Under the pieces are notes generated by a model that saw only the letters and a program-made list of their open reading frames with translations, was not told where the DNA came from and did no database searches. Source: JAZNQN01 sp045656005 (GTDB lineage Bacteria > Bacillota > Clostridia > UMGS1883 > UMGS1540). Taken from it: a DNA stretch of 34,547 nt. The stretch is taken from assembly GCA_045656005.1 (NCBI GenBank), contig JAZOQG010000071.1, forward strand, positions 1 through 34,547. Direction: 5' to 3'. Below, piece after piece: positions 24,190-32,555 of the stretch (positions are counted from its first letter, which is position 1; every line of letters starts with the position of its first letter). Both the position numbers and the translations under genes were made by a program.

Positions 24190-25440
24190 TTATTTGTTTA
24201 TATTTTCGAGAAGATATTTCTCGGCTTCAGCATTCCAAAGACCGTTGTGACGTGAACAAATCTCATCAAGGTTTTTGAAAAGTTCATTTGTTTTTCCAAG
24301 TTCTTTAAAATCTTCAATAGCGGTAAGTGGCATTGAAATATGAGTGTAAATAAGTTTTTTGCCGCCTTTAATATTTGGAAGATTAAGTGTGGTTTCTGCA
24401 GCGGAGTCGATACCGCCAATATGTGTAATCATAGCTGCGGGATTAAGTTTACCTGCCTCCATCATGCGCAGAGATTCTTTCATATCATCTGTGTTACCGC
24501 CTGATGTACCAACTATATGAGTTGACCCGTAGTGAACGTTATAGAAGTTGAATTCTGCTTTGAATTCAGGGTTTGTAGGTCCTGCGAAGAAATTAAGGCA
24601 TCCGTCTTTTCCAAGCATTCTGTCAGCCATTTCAACAACAGGTTTTACGGGAGCATAAACGAAAACATCGTCAAATCCGCCGCCAACCATATCCATAAGG
24701 TCTTTTTCAGTTTTGTCGGATGTATTTACATACATAAGCTCAACACCGCATTTTTTTGCTTCTTCAACTGTTAAAATGCTTGCAGCACGATTAAGTCTTG
24801 CATCATCAATATCAGTTACGATAAGTTTTGCAGGTTTTATGTTTCCGTGAATAGCATAGTCAATACATCCCATACCCATAGGACCTGCACCTGCAAGTAT
24901 TGCCATGTTGCCGCCTTCTTTGATTTCCATATGGTGAACATAGGAACCGTTTTTTGTGTGGTACTGTGCGTGGAAACCGCCTACGATACAACTCATAGGT
25001 TCTGCAAGTGAGCCATAGAAAAATGCATCACCGTCATAGTGGAGAAGGCATCCTGTTTCCATAACTTCGTGAGGGATAATAACGTATGTAGCCTGACCGC
25101 CTATGTAGTTGTATGAATAACCGGGTGCTTCGAGTGAACCTTTATAGTTCATTGCCGGCTGAATTGAGAAACGGTCACCCGCTTTCCATTCATTCTGCCA
25201 TTTTTTACCAACCTCAACGATTTCACCACAAAATTCGTGACCAATAATAATTGGATTTTCGGAAACATTATCGGGAACTCTCTTATGGTCTCCTCCCTGA
25301 ATTGCAGCTTTGTATGATGACATACAAATGGAGTCAGAAACGATTTTTGCAAGTATTTCGTCGTCCTTTATCTGCGGAAGCTCAAATTCTTCAAGTCTTA
25401 AGTCGCTTTTACCGTAAAGACGCAAAGCTTTAGTTTTCAT
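24190..25440 (-). CDS. Zinc-dependent alcohol dehydrogenase, L-sorbose-1-phosphate-reductase-like
   Basis: 416 residues of the medium-chain dehydrogenase family. Catalytic zinc ligands are visible as Cys39 (SDSICMSSYK), His68-Glu69 in GHEFCGEI, and Glu in EPMSC. The nucleotide-binding motif AILAGAGPMGMGCIDYAI lies mid-protein. The four-cysteine structural zinc lobe is absent: the region QPAMNYKGSLEAPGYSYNYI has no cysteine. This, and the overall sequence, remind me of SorE, the L-sorbose-1-phosphate reductase, so a polyol or ketose (phosphate) substrate is a reasonable guess; butanediol dehydrogenase is the main alternative. It lies between the DeoR regulator and the E2 gene, so it probably makes the complex's substrate. 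Confidence 0.8.
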   Translation of the reverse strand: MKTKALRLYGKSDLRLEEFELPQIKDDEILAKIVSDSICMSSYKAAIQGGDHKRVPDNVSENPIIIGHEFCGEIVEVGKKWQNEWKAGDRFSIQPAMNYKGSLEAPGYSYNYIGGQATYVIIPHEVMETGCLLHYDGDAFFYGSLAEPMSCIVGGFHAQYHTKNGSYVHHMEIKEGGNMAILAGAGPMGMGCIDYAIHGNIKPAKLIVTDIDDARLNRAASILTVEEAKKCGVELMYVNTSDKTEKDLMDMVGGGFDDVFVYAPVKPVVEMADRMLGKDGCLNFFAGPTNPEFKAEFNFYNVHYGSTHIVGTSGGNTDDMKESLRMMEAGKLNPAAMITHIGGIDSAAETTLNLPNIKGGKKLIYTHISMPLTAIEDFKELGKTNELFKNLDEICSRHNGLWNAEAEKYLLENINK

Positions 25441-25456
25441 TTTTTTCTTTCCTTTC

Positions 25457-26212
25457 CTATAATATAATTACATTTTTTTGTTTGATTTTTTTAAGGCTTT
25501 CTTTATCAAAACCGCTGTCTGTCACAAAAACATCAATATCTTCTGGCATTGCAAATGTGAAGGGATGGTTTTTATTAAGCTTTGTACTGTCCATAACCAC
25601 AACCGTTTGCTGAGCCTTTTTTATAACTGCGCTTTTAAGACGACATTCATCATAGTTACCGCATGTAAATCCATGCTCCTCTGTAAAGCCTGATGCGGCG
25701 ATAATTGCCTTGGTAATATTGATGTCTTCAATAAACTCAACTGCATGAAGTCCTGAAAGGGCGATATTGTCACGATTGAGTCTTCCGCAAACAACATTGA
25801 TTTCACAATTTTTGTTTTTGGTAAGTTCCATTGCGATGTTAGGTCCGCTTGTAACAGCAAAAATTTCTTTCTGACCTACTGCCTTTGCAATTTGCATCAC
25901 CGTGCTTCCTGCATCAAAATAAATGCATCCGCCTTCATCAATGACAGAAACAGCTTTTTTTGCAATCTCTTCTTTGAGAAGAGGATTTACAAATTCACGC
26001 ATGTTGTAACTGTCTTCCTTCATCATCGTCAGCTTTTTAATACTTTTTGCTCCGCCTTTTGTTCTTATGATTTCTCCTTCTGCTTCCAGAAATTCAAGGT
26101 CACGGCGAAGTGTCATGGTTGAAACTTCGGGAAACATTTCTGAAAGTTCTACAAGGCTTACAAAATCGTTATTTGCCATGTATTCTTTTATCTTTTCACG
26201 TCTTTCCTTCAA
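25457..26212 (-). CDS. DeoR family transcriptional regulator
   Basis: About 251 residues. GGAGGTG ends at 26222. A GTG start at 26224 would overlap that ribosome site, while a TTG at 26212 lies nine bases after it and gives the typical DeoR beginning MKERREKIKEYM, so I prefer TTG. The winged HTH (LVELSEMFPEVSTMTLRRDL) occupies the first ~55 residues. The DeoRC sensor domain follows, with IDEGGCIYFDAGSTV, FAVTSGPNIAMEL and VVMDSTKLNK. DeoRC domains bind phosphorylated sugars, which fits the SorE-like enzyme encoded next. It opens the operon and probably autoregulates it. Confidence 0.87.
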   Translation of the reverse strand: MKERREKIKEYMANNDFVSLVELSEMFPEVSTMTLRRDLEFLEAEGEIIRTKGGAKSIKKLTMMKEDSYNMREFVNPLLKEEIAKKAVSVIDEGGCIYFDAGSTVMQIAKAVGQKEIFAVTSGPNIAMELTKNKNCEINVVCGRLNRDNIALSGLHAVEFIEDINITKAIIAASGFTEEHGFTCGNYDECRLKSAVIKKAQQTVVVMDSTKLNKNHPFTFAMPEDIDVFVTDSGFDKESLKKIKQKNVIIL

Positions 26213-26287
26213 AAAGTATTTCACCTCCGATAGAGCACATGGGGCTTAGTTCCCGTGTACTTATGATAATTTTTAACATCATTTACT

Positions 26288-26316
26288 ATTATATATGAAA
26301 AAAAATCACACGTCAA
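26288..26316 (-). promoter_or_regulatory. Sigma-A promoter of the deoR-dehydrogenase operon
   Basis: On the minus strand TTGACG (26311-26316) and a perfect TATAAT (26288-26293) have a 17-base spacer, about 75 bases before the regulator's start. No strong internal promoter was seen in the operon. The region 26213-26407 also contains the divergent upstream region of spoVAC. Confidence 0.75.
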
Positions 26317-26407
26317 GTATTTTAAGATAAAATTATTGCATAAATTAAAAGAATATTTTTACTTTTATTTATAAATAATAAATATAAGATTTTGGCGGAG
26401 GTTTAAA

Positions 26408-26857
26408 ATGGATATAACAAACAAGGAATATGAGAAAATAGCAAACAAAAAAAGCCCTGCGTCACCAATTTTTAAAGACTGCATTATTGCATTTTTAGTG
26501 GGTGGTGCAATTTGTACTTTGGGGCAATTTATCATTAATTTTTTAAAGGAACGGGGAATGGATTTTGAAGATGCTTCATGTATTGCTTCATGCTTGCTTG
26601 TCTTTTTGAGCATTCTCTTAACAGGACTTAATATTTACGGGAAAATTGCAAAGCATGCAGGAGCAGGAACTTTAGTTCCCATTACGGGTTTTGCAAATGC
26701 AGTTGCATCTCCTGCGATAGAATATAAAAGTGAGGGATTTATTCTTGGTGTAGGTGCAAAAATGTTTGTAATTGCAGGACCCGTGATAGTTTACGGAGTT
26801 TTAAGCTCTGTTTTGGCAGGGATTATAAAATATTTTCTTATGCGGGGTGGATTATGA
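26408..26857 (+). CDS. spoVAC: Stage V sporulation protein AC
   Basis: 149 residues with about four membrane helices and the family-typical AFLVGGAICTLGQFIINFLK, GKIAKHAGAGTLVPITGFAN and the end GVLSSVLAGIIKYFLMRG. SpoVAC forms the mechanosensitive inner-membrane channel that moves dipicolinic acid into and out of the spore. GGAGG precedes the start. In B. subtilis the spoVA operon is read by sigma-G; here TGCATA (26337-26342) fits a sigma-G -35, but I could not find a convincing -10. It overlaps spoVAD by four bases. Confidence 0.95.
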   Translation: MDITNKEYEKIANKKSPASPIFKDCIIAFLVGGAICTLGQFIINFLKERGMDFEDASCIASCLLVFLSILLTGLNIYGKIAKHAGAGTLVPITGFANAVASPAIEYKSEGFILGVGAKMFVIAGPVIVYGVLSSVLAGIIKYFLMRGGL

Positions 26858-27864
26858 GCAAGAGAATAGGAAGTCAAACGGTGTATTTTGAAAGTCTGCC
26901 AGCGATTATATCGCATGCTTCAATAGTGGGTCAAAAAGAAGGAGAAGGGCCTCTCGGAGAGTGTTTTGACCGTATCGAAAAAGACCCCTTTTTAGGAGAA
27001 GAATGCTGGGAGAAGGCAGAAAGCAAACTTTATGAGAGTGCACTTTCACTTCTGCTTCAAAAAAGCGGCTTTAAAAATGATGATATAAACTATATAATAT
27101 GCGGAGATTTACTTGACCAATGCACAGCGTCGGCATTTGGAATAAGAGGAAGTCATATTCCATATCTTGGAATATACGGTGCTTGTTCTACCATGGCAGA
27201 AAGTTTATCTATCGCCGCAATGCTTACAGACGGAGGATTTTCGGATAAAGCAATCGTACTTGCAGGAAGTCACTTTTGTTCTGCAGAAAAGCAGTTTCGT
27301 TTTCCTCTTGAATATGGAGGACAGCGCCCGCCGACTTCGCAGTGGACAGTTACGGGAATAGGCGGAGCGATAGTAGGCGGTGGTGATGGTGTCAGAATAA
27401 GCCATGTGACAACAGGTAAAATAATAGATTTTGGAATAAAAGATGCAAACAACATGGGAGCTGCAATGGCACCTGCATTTGCAGCTACAATAAAGGCTCA
27501 CTTTGAGGACACAGACAGAACCCCCCGCGATTATGACCTGATTGTTTCAGGAGATTTGGGACTTTACGGAATGGAAATTGCAAAAGAACTTCTGCTCAAA
27601 GAGGGCATTGATATTTCGCCTGTTTACAACGACTGCGGAGCAATGATTTTTGACAAGGAAAAACAGGACACCCACGCGGGCGGAAGCGGTTGTGGCTGCA
27701 GCGGAAGCGTTTTATGCGGTCACATTCTGCCTGAAATGGAGAGGGGAAGTCTTAAAAATGTCTTGTTCGTCGCAACAGGCGCACTTATGAGTGCTACGTC
27801 AGGCAAGCAGGGAGAAAGTATTCCTTCAATTGCCCATGCAGTTTCTCTTACAAAAAGTATATAA
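26854..27864 (+). CDS. spoVAD: Stage V sporulation protein AD
   Basis: 336 residues with the thiolase-like fold of the family: IGSQTVYFESLPAIISHASI near the start, GIYGACSTMAESLSIAAML, the QWTVTGIGGAIVGG motif, and HAGGSGCGCSGSVLCGHILP near the C-terminus. SpoVAD binds dipicolinic acid and delivers it to the SpoVA channel. The start overlaps spoVAC by ATGA. The usual third clostridial partner spoVAE does not follow: the next 120 bases hold a promoter and a hairpin only. Confidence 0.95.
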   Translation: MSKRIGSQTVYFESLPAIISHASIVGQKEGEGPLGECFDRIEKDPFLGEECWEKAESKLYESALSLLLQKSGFKNDDINYIICGDLLDQCTASAFGIRGSHIPYLGIYGACSTMAESLSIAAMLTDGGFSDKAIVLAGSHFCSAEKQFRFPLEYGGQRPPTSQWTVTGIGGAIVGGGDGVRISHVTTGKIIDFGIKDANNMGAAMAPAFAATIKAHFEDTDRTPRDYDLIVSGDLGLYGMEIAKELLLKEGIDISPVYNDCGAMIFDKEKQDTHAGGSGCGCSGSVLCGHILPEMERGSLKNVLFVATGALMSATSGKQGESIPSIAHAVSLTKSI

Positions 27865-27878
27865 TTTTACATTTGGTA

Positions 27879-27907
27879 TTGTTTTCTGCTTTATTTTATG
27901 GTAAAAT
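27879..27907 (+). promoter_or_regulatory. Possible sigma-A promoter of the stalk-domain gene
   Basis: TTGTTT (27879-27884) and TAAAAT (27902-27907) with a 17-base spacer, 14 bases after the spoVAD stop. The -35 is only a 4/6 match. If used, the hairpin at 27927 would lie in the 5' untranslated region. Confidence 0.4.
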
Positions 27908-27926
27908 TATTGGTAAGTAAAGTATT

Positions 27927-27957
27927 TGCCGCAAAATGAAATATTCATTTTGCGGCA
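27927..27957 (+). terminator. 14-bp hairpin between spoVAD and the stalk-domain gene
   Basis: A perfect stem TGCCGCAAAATGAA (27927-27940) with TTCATTTTGCGGCA (27944-27957) closes a 3-base loop. The next bases GATATAAATAC are not a T-run, so it is either a weak terminator of spoVA or a stable 5' UTR structure of the next gene. Confidence 0.5.
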
Positions 27958-27983
27958 GATATAAATACAAAGGAGTGAAATAA

Positions 27984-28808
27984 ATGAAAAAAATCTCATG
28001 TACAGTTTTGGTTTTATGCCTTATTATGTCTTTGGGAGTTTCTGTTTTTGCAGACCAGAGACTTATGGCAAGCCAAAATGGGGAATGGACAATTTTAACA
28101 GAAGTTATTAATAATTCCTACGGCTATTTTGAAACACCATTTTTCAAAATAAAGGGGGCAGAGGTTACAACATGGACCGAAAGCAGATACATAGATGGAT
28201 TTGGATATTATCCTCTTTATGTAGTTGAAGCAAAGGGTGAGTGTACAATTAGTCATTGTCAAAGCGAATTATCTATAAGAAGTGACGAAGGAGAATACTT
28301 CGGAAATATTTCAGAAGTTTATCTTGACAAAGATGAAGTTACACTTCCCGTAGGTGCTTATACTGTTGATGTAAGTATCGGCGGTGACGGAATGGATGTA
28401 AGACTTTATGTTACGGCTCCCGAACCCGTTTTTGTGCCTGAGCCTGCAACACCCGTATTTCCTGAAGCAAGTGTCGCTTTAAACGGAAACACATTGGTGC
28501 TTGATCAAAGCGCAGTAATAATTGACGGAAGAGTTATGGTGCCTGTGCGTGCAATACTTGAGGCAATGGGACTTACTCTCGACTGGAATGATACAACAAG
28601 AACCATAACCGCAACAAAAGAAGGAATGGTTATTGTAATGTCAATTGACAACAAAGTAACTTATGTAAACGGAGAGGCAAATGTACTTGATGTTCCGCCT
28701 CAGATAATAAATGACAGAACACTCGTTCCTGTAAGATTTGTTTCCGAAAGCGTCGGGGCAGAGGTTACATGGGATAATGCATCAAAAACGGTTATAATTA
28801 CATATTAA
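27984..28808 (+). CDS. Exported stalk-domain protein (copper amine oxidase N-terminal-like domain)
   Basis: 274 residues with a signal peptide (MKKISCTVLVLCLIMSLGVS, cut near VFAD). An unrecognised ~125-residue beta-rich domain comes first. A Pro/Glu-rich spacer (APEPVFVPEPATPVFPE) leads to the C-terminal ~120-residue stalk domain, with INDRTLVPVRFVSESVG near its end and VIIDGRVMVPVRAILEAMGL before it. Such domains, named for amine oxidases, are common on exported clostridial proteins and have no catalytic role. AAAGGAG precedes the start. The phosphohexomutase gene follows after 13 bases, so the two are probably co-transcribed. Confidence 0.87.
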   Translation: MKKISCTVLVLCLIMSLGVSVFADQRLMASQNGEWTILTEVINNSYGYFETPFFKIKGAEVTTWTESRYIDGFGYYPLYVVEAKGECTISHCQSELSIRSDEGEYFGNISEVYLDKDEVTLPVGAYTVDVSIGGDGMDVRLYVTAPEPVFVPEPATPVFPEASVALNGNTLVLDQSAVIIDGRVMVPVRAILEAMGLTLDWNDTTRTITATKEGMVIVMSIDNKVTYVNGEANVLDVPPQIINDRTLVPVRFVSESVGAEVTWDNASKTVIITY

Positions 28809-28821
28809 AGGAGAATAAAAA

Positions 28822-30312
28822 ATGCTTACAAAACAATGGTCATCACTTAAAAACGGGAGCGATATCCGTGGCGTTGCCAGCGAAGGTATTGCAGGAATGG
28901 ATGTAAACCTTACCGACAGTGCAGTTGAAGCGATTATGAAAGGCTTTGTAGCTTTTCTCGCAAACAAATACTCGCTTTCCGCTGAAAAAATAACTGTTGC
29001 AATAGGACACGATAGCCGTATATCGGCAAAAAGAATTAAAGATGCATGTATCCGTGCGGTTACATCTCTTGGTGCTGATGTATATGATTTTTCACTTTGT
29101 ACCACACCTGCAATGTTTATGTGCACAATTGATGAAAATCTGGGAGTGACAGGTTCTGTAATGCTTACTGCAAGCCACCTTCCTTTTAACCGTAACGGAC
29201 TTAAGTTCTTTACTCCTGAAGGTGGACTTGAAAGCGCTGATATTACTGAAATTCTTACATATGCCCAAGACGGTGTAAACCTTCCTGAAGGAAAAGGAAC
29301 AGTAAAAGAATTTGATTATCTTTCAAAATACGCAGAGCATATAAGAGGAATAATTCAGAAAGAAACAGGTCTTGAAAAACCATTTGAAGGCATGAAAATC
29401 GCAGTAGACGCAGGAAACGGAGCAGGTGGATTTTATGCTGAGAAAGTTCTCGCATTCCTTGGGGCTGACACTTCGGGAAGTCAATTTTTAGAGCCTGACG
29501 GCACTTTCCCCAACCACATTCCAAATCCAGAAGACAAAGAAGCAATGGAAGCTATTTCAAAAGCTGTTATGGTTTCAGGCTCTGATTTGGGTGTAATTTT
29601 TGATACAGATGTTGACCGTGCTGCTATCGTTGACCATAAGGGCAGAGAAATTAACAAAAACAGACTTATTGCACTTATTTCTGCAGTTTTGATGGAAGAG
29701 AAAAAGGGAACGATTGTTACTGACTCTGTTACGTCACAAGGTCTTGCAGAGTTTATAAAAAATGAACTCGGGGGAGTACATCACCGCTTTAAGAGAGGAT
29801 ACAAAAACGTTATAAACGAGGCAAAACGACTTAATGCAGAAGGACAGTATTCACCACTTGCAATAGAAACAAGCGGTCACGCAGCACTTATGGAGAATTA
29901 TTTCCTTGACGATGGTGCTTACCTTGTAACAAAGCTTCTTATAAAAGCGGTTAAAATGCGCGGTGAAGGCAAAAAACTTACTGAGCTTATAGAAAATCTT
30001 AAAGACCCCCGCTTTGCAAAAGGTCACAGACTTAACTTGCTCCGTGAAAACTTTAAAGAAGACGGACAAAAAATACTTGATGCTCTTTCAAAAGCAGTTT
30101 CAGAAAGTGACGACATGTCACTCGAGGAGCCAAACTATGAGGGTGTAAGAGTAAATGTAGGAGACGGATGGTTTCTTTTGAGATTATCACTTCACGACCC
30201 ATTAATGCCACTTGATATTCAGTGCGACAGTGAAGAATGTCTTGAAAAGATTTATGGTTTCCTTAAATCTTTCCTTGCACAGTTTGATTTTATTGATATT
30301 TCTACATTATAA
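28822..30312 (+). CDS. Phosphomannomutase/phosphoglucomutase family protein
   Basis: 496 residues of the alpha-D-phosphohexomutase superfamily. The phosphoserine loop is TASHLPFNRNGLKFF (TASHNP in most relatives). The metal-binding loop is DTDVDRAAIVD, the sugar-binding loop AIETSGHAALMENYFLDDG (GEXSGH position) and the phosphate-binding end region GVRVNVGDGWFLLRLSLHDP. The enzyme shifts phosphate between C1 and C6 of a hexose to feed wall or exopolysaccharide synthesis. The substitution of Leu for Asn in the serine loop occurs in a clostridial subgroup, as I recall. A bidirectional terminator follows directly. Confidence 0.9.
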   Translation: MLTKQWSSLKNGSDIRGVASEGIAGMDVNLTDSAVEAIMKGFVAFLANKYSLSAEKITVAIGHDSRISAKRIKDACIRAVTSLGADVYDFSLCTTPAMFMCTIDENLGVTGSVMLTASHLPFNRNGLKFFTPEGGLESADITEILTYAQDGVNLPEGKGTVKEFDYLSKYAEHIRGIIQKETGLEKPFEGMKIAVDAGNGAGGFYAEKVLAFLGADTSGSQFLEPDGTFPNHIPNPEDKEAMEAISKAVMVSGSDLGVIFDTDVDRAAIVDHKGREINKNRLIALISAVLMEEKKGTIVTDSVTSQGLAEFIKNELGGVHHRFKRGYKNVINEAKRLNAEGQYSPLAIETSGHAALMENYFLDDGAYLVTKLLIKAVKMRGEGKKLTELIENLKDPRFAKGHRLNLLRENFKEDGQKILDALSKAVSESDDMSLEEPNYEGVRVNVGDGWFLLRLSLHDPLMPLDIQCDSEECLEKIYGFLKSFLAQFDFIDISTL

Positions 30313-30354
30313 TAAAGAAAGACGGAGCTTTAAAAAGTTCCGTCTTTCTTTATT
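30311..30354. terminator. Bidirectional terminator between the mutase and queT genes
   Basis: Arms AATAAAGAAAGACGGA (30311-30326) and TCCGTCTTTCTTTATT (30339-30354) form a 16-bp stem, extended by a few looser pairs. The stop codon of the minus-strand gene lies in its loop, and its last codons are part of the right arm. Confidence 0.85.
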
Positions 30355-30803
30355 AGGTTCTTGTTTTTTATGAGTTTGTAAAGCGGTATGCCAATTACAT
30401 AGCAGGAAATCGCCTGTCCAAGACCGACATATAACATGCTGAGTAAAATAGGTATTCCCCCATAAATTATCGCAAGGTATGTTCCGACGATAATAGCATT
30501 TAGCGCCACGGGAAAAATCATCGCTACATAAATGTTTTTTCTCGTTTTATATGTAAGAATTGCTGCTATCAATGTTGTAAGTGAGCCAAATATTATATCA
30601 ACAAGTGAGCCTGTGAAAATATTAGCCACAAGACATCCCACAAAAAGTCCCCATACGGCTGTGGGAGACATGGCAGGCAAAATGCACAGGACCTCCGATA
30701 TTCTACACTGTAAAGGACCGTAGCTTATAGGGGCAAGAAAAATTGTGAGCACCGCGTAAATTGCAGCGATTGCTGCACCAAAAGTGAGCTTTTTTACGTT
30801 CAT
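30330..30803 (-). CDS. queT: QueT-type ECF transporter substrate-binding membrane subunit
   Basis: 157 residues with about five to six membrane helices. The family signature is clear: LTFGAAIAAIYAVLTIFLAP, then ISYGPLQCRISEVLCILPAM and FTGSLVDIIFGSLTTLIAAI. QueT proteins are S-components of energy-coupling-factor transporters proposed to import queuosine precursors. No preQ1 riboswitch is directly upstream because the gene overlaps the CBM9-like gene by four bases; it is last in a three-gene operon. The ECF ATPases must be elsewhere. The operon partners give no obvious link to queuosine. Confidence 0.88.
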   Translation of the reverse strand: MNVKKLTFGAAIAAIYAVLTIFLAPISYGPLQCRISEVLCILPAMSPTAVWGLFVGCLVANIFTGSLVDIIFGSLTTLIAAILTYKTRKNIYVAMIFPVALNAIIVGTYLAIIYGGIPILLSMLYVGLGQAISCYVIGIPLYKLIKNKNLIKKDGTF

Positions 30804-31414
30804 ATTTCAAAGTACATCCTTCCGAAGCAATCGGGTCTGTGGAAATTGGGGCTTTCTTTGTCACAGGGATTCCACATACCAAAGTGTTCGTATTTTGTTT
30901 CGTCACCACATTTGTAACAGTTTGCGAAAAGTCCTTCTTTCAAATCAAATTCGCCCCAGTATTCTTTAAGGAATGAGAATGGGATTTTATATTCAAGGGT
31001 CCAAAAAGGTCCGCTAAAGGTTTCTGGGTCAGTGATTGATGGCTTAAGGGAAAAAATCGCAGGGTCTGTATCAACTGCAAGACGATTATCCCTCCCTTCT
31101 CCAAGACCTAAAAGCAAAGTGCCGATGCAGGTTGCCTCGAAGTTAAAGTATCTTTCATCGCAAGCGGGGCGAAGGAAAAATTCCACACAACTGTCAAGCC
31201 ATGCAGGATCGTTGTAATTTTTGTATTTTGCAGTTACCTCATTTTCTTTTACAACAAATTTTATGTATATGTTTTCGTTATCATAACAAATCTGTGCAGT
31301 AGTTTCAGGCTCGTAGCCGTTATCTGCCCACCAGAAGGTATCGATTTTAAGTTTGGGTACGTTTTCCCATACATTTTCGTTATAGGCTCTTTTTACAATT
31401 GTGTATTCTTTCAT
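30800..31414 (-). CDS. Carbohydrate-binding family 9-like protein, no signal peptide
   Basis: 204 residues. The fold-typical strands are visible: TTAQICYDNENIYIKFVVKE, WLDSCVEFFLRP, YFNFEATCIGTLLLGLG and FWTLEYKIPFSFLKEYWG. The end CDKESPNFHRPDCFGRMYFE is characteristic of the CBM9-like/DOMON-related family. There is no signal peptide, so the protein should be cytoplasmic, where carbohydrate-binding of plant polysaccharide is unlikely. Function unknown. AAGGAG precedes the start. It overlaps its upstream (glycosyltransferase) and downstream (queT) neighbours by four bases each, so the three genes are tightly coupled. Confidence 0.8.
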   Translation of the reverse strand: MKEYTIVKRAYNENVWENVPKLKIDTFWWADNGYEPETTAQICYDNENIYIKFVVKENEVTAKYKNYNDPAWLDSCVEFFLRPACDERYFNFEATCIGTLLLGLGEGRDNRLAVDTDPAIFSLKPSITDPETFSGPFWTLEYKIPFSFLKEYWGEFDLKEGLFANCYKCGDETKYEHFGMWNPCDKESPNFHRPDCFGRMYFEI

Positions 31415-32502
31415 TTTAAAATCTCCTTATAAATATTTAATGTATCACCAAGAACTTTTTGGAGAGAAAACATGGTTTTTACACTTTTAATAGCTCCTTC
31501 GGAGCATTTCTGGTAAAACTCATTATCTTCCATGAGTTTTAAGAATGCATTGCTCATTTTTTCTTCGTCCCCGAAAGGCACCAGTATTCCGCACTTTGTT
31601 ACGTCATTTACAATATCGCCGTTGCCGCCTATGGCAGTTGCAACTATGGGAAGTGTGTGTGCCATGCCCTCAAGTATTGCAAAACTTAATGCTTCGTTAC
31701 AGGAGGCGCTGTTTACAAAAATATCACTTCCGCATAAAAGCGCATCTCCGTCACGTCTGAAACCCAGAAGCTTCACTTCGTTTTCCATTTCAAGTTCTTT
31801 TATTAAAACTGAAAGTTCATCGTAAAGCTCACCATCACCGCCGATAAGACAAACAAAAGGTTTTTGGGTTTTAGCTTTAAGCAGTTTAATACTTCTTATA
31901 AGAAAGTCAAGTCCCTTTTCAGGTGCAAGGCGGGAGAGGGTTGTGATTACAAATGTGTCATCAGTTATACCCATTTCCCTTATTGCGTCACGGTATCGTT
32001 CTTCGTTTACAGTATCAATTCCGTTAAAGATTACCTCTATTTTATTTTTGGGTGCACCGTTTGCAGACAAAATTTCCTTTCCGTTATTACAAACAGAAAT
32101 AATTTTGTCATTCCCCGAAAGCATAACCTTATTCATCAAGGCCCAGATTTTTGGGGGGTGGAGGGTTAAGTGACAGGTATATATAACTTTCGCACCGCTT
32201 CCCATTTTTTTTGCCAATAGTGCAATATAGTTTTCTCTCGGATATTGAGTGTGTATAATATCAATTTTGTTTTCTCTGCAAAATTTTGCAAGTGTACGCG
32301 CGGCTTTGAAATCAAAAGGATTTTTCATTTTAAGATTTAAAGACTTTATGCCAAGCTCATTCATTTGCTCCGACAAAAGACCGCCTTCGTTATAGGCAAA
32401 AAAGCATTCTTCATTCTTATCCTGCAAGAATTTAACGAGATTTAAAACATACTTTTCGGTTCCTGCTTTACCCGCATGATTTATAAGATAAAGTATTTTC
32501 AT
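31411..32502 (-). CDS. GT4 family glycosyltransferase
   Basis: 363 residues from the ATG at 32502, which follows GGTGGTG. A longer reading (from 32550) would begin inside the promoter. The N-terminal domain opens MKILYLINHAGKAGTEKYVL, the donor-binding C-terminal domain holds VITTLSRLAPEKGLDFLIRS and the NEALSFAILEGMAHTLPIVA motif with the conserved glutamates. GT4 enzymes transfer an activated sugar with retention, typically in polysaccharide or glycolipid synthesis at the membrane. The acceptor is unknown. It is first of a three-gene operon with its own promoter. Confidence 0.9.
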   Translation of the reverse strand: MKILYLINHAGKAGTEKYVLNLVKFLQDKNEECFFAYNEGGLLSEQMNELGIKSLNLKMKNPFDFKAARTLAKFCRENKIDIIHTQYPRENYIALLAKKMGSGAKVIYTCHLTLHPPKIWALMNKVMLSGNDKIISVCNNGKEILSANGAPKNKIEVIFNGIDTVNEERYRDAIREMGITDDTFVITTLSRLAPEKGLDFLIRSIKLLKAKTQKPFVCLIGGDGELYDELSVLIKELEMENEVKLLGFRRDGDALLCGSDIFVNSASCNEALSFAILEGMAHTLPIVATAIGGNGDIVNDVTKCGILVPFGDEEKMSNAFLKLMEDNEFYQKCSEGAIKSVKTMFSLQKVLGDTLNIYKEILK

Positions 32503-32521
32503 ATGTTCACCACCTTTTATT

Positions 32522-32550
32522 ATTTTACCATTTGTACAGACATAAGTCAA
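32522..32550 (-). promoter_or_regulatory. Sigma-A promoter of the glycosyltransferase operon
   Basis: On the minus strand TTGACT (32545-32550) and TAAAAT (32522-32527) with a 17-base spacer, about 20 bases before the start codon, in the 53-base gap after sigG. The operon can therefore be expressed in growing cells as well as by read-through from sigG. Confidence 0.7.
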
Positions 32551-32555
32551 TTGAT

